The position numbers and the translations under genes were made by a program. Below are positions 7,342 to 12,467 of a DNA stretch of 12,467 nt, piece by piece. The DNA is from Thermoguttaceae bacterium (GTDB taxonomy: Bacteria > Planctomycetota > Planctomycetia > Pirellulales > Thermoguttaceae). Within the stretch, counting starts at the first letter, position 1. Each line of letters starts with the position of its first letter. The stretch is taken from contig JAFYVO010000242.1 of the NCBI GenBank assembly GCA_017549085.1, positions 1-12,467 of the forward strand. Direction: 5' to 3'. The notes below the pieces were generated by a model that made no database searches, was not told the DNA's origin, and saw only the letters and a list, made by a program, of their open reading frames with translations.

Positions 7342-8658
7342 TTATTCGGCGCAAGGAACAAAGCCGCCCGCCATCGCCCAAGCGATTTTGATCGCGTCGG
7401 CGCCGGTCGGTTGGAGGGTTCCGTCTTCTTGGTTGATCGCGAAGACGAACGACGTCCCGGTTTTCTTGTTGCTGACGATCAAATAACGGCCGGTCGGGTC
7501 GATCATAAAGAACCGCGGGAACGAACCTTGCGTCGAAATCCGTTGAACGAGCGGGAACGCTTCTTCCCCGGCTTTCCCGGCGAGCGTTTCGGTCGCGTCG
7601 AACGCGACGAGCGTGTTTTGCCCGCGGTTCGTTCCGTAAACGACCGTCTTGCCGTTCGGGAGCGCAACTTTGAAAATTTCCGCCGTTTTATTACCGTACG
7701 TATATTCTTTCCCGTCGACGAGCGTTTCTTCGTCGGTCAGTTTTTCGCGGAATTTCTCTTCGAGCGTCGAGACGACGCAAAGGCGCCCCGGGTCGCCTTT
7801 TTCGAAATCGGGACGGAACACGGCGAGGGTCGAGTCGAGTTCGTTCAAGACGTAAACGACCAAACCGCCGTCTTTATCGTTCGCGACGTCGAGGTGGCGC
7901 GGCCCCGCGCCCGGCGGAAGCGGCAGGAACGGAACCTTCGTTTCTTCTTCGAGCGCGCCGGTCTCTTCGTTCAGCCGGGCGACGTAAACCTTGTCGGAGC
8001 CGAGGTCGCACATCAGGACGCGCCAAACGCCGTTCGACTCGGCGAAATACGCGGCGTGCCCGTAAGGTTGGCTTTGACGGCGCTTGTTCGGCCCGGAGCC
8101 CTTGCCGACGTATTTCGCGGTTTGCGCGGCGAGCGAACCGTCGGCGTTCGTCTTGTAAACGACGAAGTCGCCGCTGACGTAATTCGAGACGACGACGAAC
8201 TTTCCGTCCGGACGCGCCGCGACGTGGCAAGCCGCCGCGCCGTCGTTCGACATAAAGTTCAAGACGTCGAGAGCGCCGGTTTTCGGGTCGACTTTGCAAG
8301 CGTAAACATTTTCGCCGCCGTCGTTTCGGTCGCGGGAGCTGACGAAGTAAAGAAGGTCGCGTTCCGGAACGGTCGAGATGAAGCCGGAGTTGTTCGCTTT
8401 CATCGCGAGTCGAACGTCCGAAACGGCGCCGGTCGACGCGTCGAACTTCCCGACGTAAATCCCTTCGGAGCGCTTCACGCCGATTTCGTCCATTTCCGGC
8501 GTCGTTCCGCCGGTCGACGTGCCGAAGTAAACCCAATAATCGTCGCCCTTAACTTTCGCCGAATCGTCGCCGTTCGCCGGAGCGCCGACGCAGCAAAGCG
8601 CCGCCGCCAACGCGCAAAAGAGCCCGACGCCGGTTTTCCGTCCGAATAAACGCTTCAT
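7342..8658 (-). CDS. Exported lactonase-family (YbhE/Pgl-like) seven-bladed beta-propeller protein
   Basis: This 438-residue protein has an N-terminal signal peptide (MKRLFGRKTG, hydrophobic to about residue 25, likely cut near GAPANG), so it should act outside the cytoplasm. The mature part carries the lactonase-family blade pattern: VYFGTSTG at the first strand, HVAARPDGKFVVVSNY (145-160), CDLGSDKVYV (217-226), PPGAGPRHLDV (249-258), then GSFPRFFMIDPTGRYLIVSNKKTGTSFVF near the end. GPRH, D-L-G-x-D and the final IDPTGRYLIV block are family hallmarks. The usual PHxH motif is altered here to QPYGHAA. Cytoplasmic relatives hydrolyse 6-phosphogluconolactone; because this one is exported, that substrate is unlikely and the true one is unknown. 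AAGGA at 8666-8670 supports the start. It has a promoter at 8800-8828 and a strong terminator. Confidence 0.9.
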   Translation of the reverse strand: MKRLFGRKTGVGLFCALAAALCCVGAPANGDDSAKVKGDDYWVYFGTSTGGTTPEMDEIGVKRSEGIYVGKFDASTGAVSDVRLAMKANNSGFISTVPERDLLYFVSSRDRNDGGENVYACKVDPKTGALDVLNFMSNDGAAACHVAARPDGKFVVVSNYVSGDFVVYKTNADGSLAAQTAKYVGKGSGPNKRRQSQPYGHAAYFAESNGVWRVLMCDLGSDKVYVARLNEETGALEEETKVPFLPLPPGAGPRHLDVANDKDGGLVVYVLNELDSTLAVFRPDFEKGDPGRLCVVSTLEEKFREKLTDEETLVDGKEYTYGNKTAEIFKVALPNGKTVVYGTNRGQNTLVAFDATETLAGKAGEEAFPLVQRISTQGSFPRFFMIDPTGRYLIVSNKKTGTSFVFAINQEDGTLQPTGADAIKIAWAMAGGFVPCAE

Positions 8659-8794
8659 TTCCCGTTCCTTTCATTGAATTTCGCGCCGTTTATCGCGCTT
8701 TGAAGAGTCGACGCCGCCTTTCCGCTCGCAAACGCCGAGCCGCAAGTCCGTCCCGACGTTCGCAAACGCCGAATCGCCGCCGTCGTTAATATTA
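8659..8794 (-). promoter_or_regulatory. Untranslated leader of the lactonase gene with a 13-bp direct repeat
   Basis: About 135 nt separate the predicted transcription start from the ATG. TCGCAAACGCCGA occurs twice on the plus strand, at 8726-8738 and 8760-8772, 34 bp apart. No riboswitch or small reading frame is recognisable. The repeat may be chance in a sequence poor in word variety. Confidence 0.35.
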
Positions 8795-8799
8795 ATAAG

Positions 8800-8828
8800 A
8801 ATATACCGGTTCGGCGCGCCGATTGCAA
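8800..8828 (-). promoter_or_regulatory. Sigma70-type promoter of the lactonase gene
   Basis: On the minus strand, TTGCAA (8828-8823, four of six consensus) and TATATT (8805-8800, five of six) are 17 bp apart. The spacer contains the palindrome GGCGCGCC, and an A/T-rich TTAATATTAA lies just downstream. The weak -35 box would fit a promoter needing an activator, for which the dyads at 8868-8930 are candidates. Confidence 0.6.
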
Positions 8829-8867
8829 GAGCCCGCGAGTCGTTTTTCGAAAATTCCGCCCTTTGTT

Positions 8868-8930
8868 TTAACGCTCGATCGTTAAAATCGCCCGCCGCCC
8901 GCTTAACGCTCGACCGTTAAAATCGCCCGC
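8868..8930. repeat. Two tandem 28-bp repeats, each containing a TTAACG-N6-CGTTAA dyad
   Basis: A 28-bp unit occurs at 8868-8895 and 8903-8930, differing at one base, with a 7-bp spacer and a 35-bp period. Each unit has perfect 6-bp inverted arms, TTAACG and CGTTAA, around CTCGAT or CTCGAC, then AAATCGCCCGC. They lie 40-100 bp upstream of the lactonase -35 box. Paired dyads in this position are typical of transcription factor binding sites; a remnant of a repeat element is the alternative. Confidence 0.6.
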
Positions 8931-8984
8931 GACCGCCCGTTCGCCGTCGTTGCGGCGCAGACGCTGTTTTCAAACAGATTTCAA

Positions 8985-9019
8985 CAAAATCAAACGCGCC
9001 GACGTTAGAAAATCGGCGC
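8985..9019 (-). terminator. Intrinsic terminator of the 996-residue protein gene
   Basis: On the minus strand, GCGCCGA (9019-9013) pairs with TCGGCGC (9002-8996) around a 10-base loop, followed by GTTTGATTTTG. It lies about 96 bp after the stop at 9115. A second possible stem, AACCGACG at 9049-9056 with CGTCGGTT at 9088-9095, is closer to the stop and is followed within about 10 bases by a T-rich stretch, so termination could occur in two steps. Confidence 0.6.
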
Positions 9020-9114
9020 TTAAAAGAAAAAATCAAAGAAACGCCGCCAACCGACGCCGACGAAGCGCGTTCCCGCCCTCCGCTCGACGTCGGTTGCGCG
9101 GTCGTCAAGCGCGT

Positions 9115-12105
9115 TTACTTAGCGGACGACGCCGCGTTCGCGTTTGCGTTCGGCGATTCGAGAAATTCGCAGTTTTCGAGCGTCCAACCTTCGAAATCGG
9201 AAGGTTTAAAGCCGCCGAGGAACCGAACGTTCTTCAAACTTTTGTCGCGCCAGTTGATCGTCCGCGCAAGGTAATAGTAGGGCGTCGGGACGCCGAAAAC
9301 GAGTCGGTCGCTCCCCTCGACGCGCAAACCGTTGACGTCGGAAATCGTCGCGCCGTTAAGACTTGCGTTTTTCCAATTCTCAATAAACCCGTTCCGAACT
9401 TTTTGCGCTTCGCTCGGCTCCAGCTCGCGTTGAAGACGCTCCGTCGCTTTCGCCTTCGCGACGGCGTCGGTCGCGCCCTTCGCTTTTTCTTCGTCGCAAT
9501 AACGCTTGAAGGTTCCGTCGTCGTTTTTTTGCGCCAAATACCGCGCTTCGCGAACGGCGCGGTTGACTTCAAAGTCGAACGCGATCATTCGCGCTTCAAC
9601 GTCGCCGCCAATCCCCCAAGGAAACGGACGTCCCGGCTTGACTTGCGCGTTCTCGCTCGACGCGTCGTCGCGGGGGTCTTTGATATAAAGGTAAAAGACC
9701 CGTTTATCGTTCTGCGCCGCTTCCAACGCGTCGTCTTCGGCCTGCAACGCTTCCGGGCCCTTCTCTTTCAAGAGCGCGTACCGACGTTGCAATTCCGCGA
9801 CTTCCCTTTTCGAATAGAAAAAGTCGTCGTAATTCAAGCGACCTTCCTTAAACGTCCGCGTTTTCTCGACTTGTTCCGGGCGCGGATACGTCGAATGAAA
9901 AACGCCGTAAATTTCCGCGTCGGTAAAGTCGGCGCCTTCGAACCCGCCGTATTGCATAACCCGCGCGCCCTTCCAGTTACCGAACTTAAAGCCGGTAAAA
10001 TCGAGCTTTCCATTCAACGCGACGCCGCGCCAATCGTCGCGTTCGTAATTCGTCGTCGACGCGAGTTGCGCTCCCGTCAAGAAGACTTTCAGCCGAGAAA
10101 GGTTCAACGTTTGAGGTTCGTTAATCCGTTTTTCCCCGACGAGTTGCGTAAAGGTCGCCCCGTCGATCGTCGCGCCGGTCAAATCCGCGCCTTCGAGCGA
10201 CGACGTAATAATTTCGCAACCGCTTAAATCGAAACCTTTTAAGTCCCAACCGCTCATATCGCGGAAACGGAGCGTCGAACCGGAAAAGTCCTTAAACGCA
10301 AAACCGGGGAGCGACTCGAAAAAGCGGCGGTCGAACGCTTTTTGAACCTCGTCCGGGAACCAAACGCCAAGGAGCCAAGCCAAGTTCTCGTCTTCTTTCG
10401 CTTTGCGTCCGTTCCTCGTCTTTTCGAGGAGTTCGACCGTCAACGGACTTTGCGACAAATCGTCCCCTTCCGGCGCGTCCGACCAACACCAACGTTCGAA
10501 ACGGCAACCGTTTATCGTCGCGCCGTCGAAGTTTGCGCCTTCGAGCGACGTCGCGAAATAAGAGTCGGTCAAGTCGCAACCGGAGAAATCGGCGCCGCGC
10601 AGGTCGAACGCCGAAGTGAAACGGACGCCGCGCAACTTCTTTTGTTTCCAGCTTTTCGTCGAGTAAAGCGCTTCTTTGGTAATCGCGCCTTCGCTCCCGC
10701 GCCCGTCGACGACCCGAAGTCCGGCGATCGTCGCGCCGTCGAGTTTGAAGCCGAGGTTGGCGTTCGGCGCGAAAACGACCGCGTTCGTCAAGTCGAAATC
10801 GGAGAAATCGCCGCCGTTGAGCCAACCGCAAAACGCGACGCCGGCAAGGCTCTTATCCTTGTAATATTGGGAGTTGCGCCAAATCCTCCCCGTCGCCGCG
10901 TCCGCCGGAAAGCGTTCGAAGGGAATCGTTAACCCCGAACTCGGATCGGCTTTCCTCGCTAATTCGCCCAAAATCGGATCGTCCCGATAACCCCGATCGT
11001 TCCAAGCGCTCTCGGCCGTCCCCGGCCAAACCTGCAGACGCCCTTGCCCGTCGCTAAACGGCGTCGTTCGAACGTTTTCGAGCGCGCCGAACTCCCAACC
11101 GTCGACGGCGAAATTAAACTGAAGCCGCGGCGCGTTCGGGCGTTTCGCGACGTTTTCGCCGTTATCCTCGCTTCCGTTTTTCTCGCCCGTCGCGCCCTCT
11201 TTGAAGGTTCGCGTCGACGCGAATTGCTCGAACGTAATCGCGCCGGACAGCCAAAAATCGCCGCTAATCTCCGCGTCGGTAAAATCGCAAGTATTGAAAC
11301 GCAACGACATAAACGGCTTTTCCCGCCAACCGAATCGGCAATTTTCGAACGTCCAACCGACGAACGATTCCCCCGGAAGCGCGCAGTCGAGCCCGACGCC
11401 CTTAAGGCGTTTTTCGCGCCAACTTTTCGTCCGCTTGACGTCGGCCAACGTCGCCGGAATCCCGAACCGCCAACTCGAGTAAAACGGCGGTTCCCCTTTC
11501 TTGTCGTTCCCAACAAAGTCGATATGAATCGGGCGGTACAACTTCTTCTCGTCGCTAATCGTCGCGCCGTCGAGACTTACCGCTTCCCAATCGACTTCAA
11601 TTTGCGGCAAAACGTCGCGTTCCAACTCCGCCGCGACCTCGTCCGCGAGTCGGGCTTCCGCTCGTTCGCTAGCGTTCCGTCGGTCTTCTTCGAGCGTTTG
11701 TCGCCAATCGCGACGCCGCGTTTCTTGCGCCCGCTTTTTCCGCTCCTCCTCAAACGCCTTTCGCTCCTCGGCGATCTTTTCGTTTTCTTCGGCGTTATAA
11801 CGGTTTAGAACGCCTTCTTCCCTCTTCTTTTTTTCGAGCGCGAGCGCCTCGTCGTTCCAACGCTTCCAAGCCGCGTTATCGGAACCTCCACTCAAAAAGA
11901 CGTAAACGCGCCGCGAATCGTCTTCCTTAATCGCAGAATCCGCCGACGTTTGCGCTTGCGTCTCTTTGTCGCCGACGTTCGTTTTTTCCTCCGTCCTCGC
12001 GACCGTCGCGACGCCAAGTAACGCCGCCAACCCGAACGCAACCGCGCGACAAAGCGCCGTCGCGCCGCTTCCGCCCCCTCGACTTCGTTTCCTAAACCGT
12101 TTCAT
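9115..12105 (-). CDS. Large exported pentapeptide-repeat-like protein with coiled-coil segments
   Basis: This 996-residue protein starts with a basic stretch and a hydrophobic core (AVAFGLAALLGVATVA, about 21-36), a signal peptide likely cut near residue 36. Residues 80-165 are a highly charged, probably coiled-coil helix. From 175 on it consists of degenerate pentapeptide-type rungs (LEGANFDGATINGCRF, LEGADLTGATIDGATF, GGFEGADFTDAEIYGVF). These alternate with a connecting unit, roughly T-x-x-W-x-x-K-x-L-x-G-V-x-F, at about 227, 409, 484, 685 and 950. The connecting unit ALYSTKSWKQKKLRGV matches the LYSTxSYxxKxLxGI pattern I know from planctomycete pentapeptide proteins. A second charged segment is at about 760-905, and the C-terminal 180 residues resemble the N-terminal part. 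Such folds form right-handed quadrilateral beta-helices; no catalytic residues are seen, so a structural or binding role outside the cytoplasm is likely. AAGGAG at 12115-12120 supports the ATG. Confidence 0.85.
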   Translation of the reverse strand: MKRFRKRSRGGGSGATALCRAVAFGLAALLGVATVARTEEKTNVGDKETQAQTSADSAIKEDDSRRVYVFLSGGSDNAAWKRWNDEALALEKKKREEGVLNRYNAEENEKIAEERKAFEEERKKRAQETRRRDWRQTLEEDRRNASERAEARLADEVAAELERDVLPQIEVDWEAVSLDGATISDEKKLYRPIHIDFVGNDKKGEPPFYSSWRFGIPATLADVKRTKSWREKRLKGVGLDCALPGESFVGWTFENCRFGWREKPFMSLRFNTCDFTDAEISGDFWLSGAITFEQFASTRTFKEGATGEKNGSEDNGENVAKRPNAPRLQFNFAVDGWEFGALENVRTTPFSDGQGRLQVWPGTAESAWNDRGYRDDPILGELARKADPSSGLTIPFERFPADAATGRIWRNSQYYKDKSLAGVAFCGWLNGGDFSDFDLTNAVVFAPNANLGFKLDGATIAGLRVVDGRGSEGAITKEALYSTKSWKQKKLRGVRFTSAFDLRGADFSGCDLTDSYFATSLEGANFDGATINGCRFERWCWSDAPEGDDLSQSPLTVELLEKTRNGRKAKEDENLAWLLGVWFPDEVQKAFDRRFFESLPGFAFKDFSGSTLRFRDMSGWDLKGFDLSGCEIITSSLEGADLTGATIDGATFTQLVGEKRINEPQTLNLSRLKVFLTGAQLASTTNYERDDWRGVALNGKLDFTGFKFGNWKGARVMQYGGFEGADFTDAEIYGVFHSTYPRPEQVEKTRTFKEGRLNYDDFFYSKREVAELQRRYALLKEKGPEALQAEDDALEAAQNDKRVFYLYIKDPRDDASSENAQVKPGRPFPWGIGGDVEARMIAFDFEVNRAVREARYLAQKNDDGTFKRYCDEEKAKGATDAVAKAKATERLQRELEPSEAQKVRNGFIENWKNASLNGATISDVNGLRVEGSDRLVFGVPTPYYYLARTINWRDKSLKNVRFLGGFKPSDFEGWTLENCEFLESPNANANAASSAK

Positions 12106-12467
12106 CGTCCGTTTCTCCTTGAAAATCGACCTTTACGCGACGACGAAAGCGTCGACGCTCCCAATCAAACAAGATTCAAACTTTTCAAAGACCCGCTAAA
12201 AACCGCGCCGCAACGGCGTCGCGAGCCGTCGAATCGGCTCCCGTTCGGCTTTTCGGGCGACGCTCCTTCCAAGCGCAACCGTCGCGGCGGCCGAGCGATT
12301 CTTCTTCATTACACCAAGAAGACGACTGAGAAAACGCGTTGGTTTTCAAAAAAAGAAATTTTGTCAAATTTTTTGCGTTTTTTTTGCCGTTAAGAGCGTC
12401 GCGTTCGTCCGCTCGCCCCCAAGACGCTGAAACCGCGCTCCAATCGAACGTCGCCCCCGCCAACGCA
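12106..12467 (-). other. Upstream region of the 996-residue protein gene; possible tail of another gene, no confident gene
   Basis: A minus-strand frame is open from the window edge to a stop at 12185. Its first residues (ALAGATFDWSAVSAS) vaguely resemble a pentapeptide rung, but it then runs through A/T tracts that look non-coding, so I do not call it a gene. At 12335-12385 the minus strand has A8, TTTGACAAAATTT and T7 runs, including an orphan TTGACA (12367-12362) without a recognisable -10 box. The promoter of the downstream gene probably lies in this stretch but I cannot place it. Confidence 0.3.

Noticed and set aside
8868..8930. CRISPR array
   Set aside because: Only two units with a 7-bp spacer, and the repeat contains a short dyad; no further copies and no cas genes.
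8963..8976. CTGTTT-TC-AAACAG hairpin
   Set aside because: The two-base loop is too tight and there is no T run; it is probably incidental next to the better terminator at 8985-9019.
12362..12385. TTGACA as the -35 box of a promoter for the 996-residue gene
   Set aside because: No acceptable -10 hexamer lies 15-19 bp downstream, and the surrounding A/T runs would generate such a hexamer by chance.

Overview
The window looks like chromosome of a Planctomycetota bacterium. The evidence is a split glycine decarboxylase (gcvPA/gcvPB), a DUF1559 protein with a type IV pilin-like N-terminus and an H-x-G...DG C-terminus, a small transthyretin/carboxypeptidase-regulatory-like lipoprotein, and a very large exported pentapeptide-type protein carrying 'ITKEALYSTKSWKQKKLRGVRF'-like units known to me from planctomycetes. 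A Pirellulales/Thermoguttaceae-like gut lineage is a guess only. All supported genes lie on the minus strand; the long plus-strand open frames are antisense shadows of a strongly biased codon usage.

Read in the direction of transcription (high to low coordinates): 12467-12106 holds no confident gene, but contains A/T tracts and possibly the tail of another gene. Next are a 996-residue exported pentapeptide-like protein (12105-9115) with its terminator, then a 35-bp-spaced pair of dyads (8868-8930), a promoter (8800-8828) and an exported lactonase-type beta-propeller (8658-7342). A 20-bp terminator hairpin follows, then a small C-terminally membrane-anchored protein (7232-6873) with its own terminator. 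After that come a palindrome and promoter (6701-6760), an unrecognised 560-residue W/Y/E/K-rich protein (6627-4945) and a terminator. That terminator runs straight into a near-consensus promoter (4787-4815) for the DUF1559 gene and a lipoprotein (4653-3107), which form a two-gene operon closed by a terminator at about 3024-3057. Last is a strong promoter (2957-2984) with a 150-nt leader driving gcvPA-gcvPB (2802 to the window edge).

The units appear transcriptionally separate: four sigma70-like promoters and five intrinsic terminators can be read directly, and several stems pair better as minus-strand RNA than as plus-strand RNA. Only gcvPA-gcvPB has a well-established metabolic role (glycine cleavage P-protein). 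The DUF1559-lipoprotein pair, the pentapeptide-like protein and the lactonase are all predicted to leave the cytoplasm. I do not see a defence system, mobile element, CRISPR array, rRNA or tRNA here. The most unusual items are the duplicated-end architecture of the 996-residue protein, the tandem dyads upstream of the lactonase, the unrecognised protein whose apparent TTG start is really a -35 box, and two mutually exclusive hairpins in the gcvPA leader.
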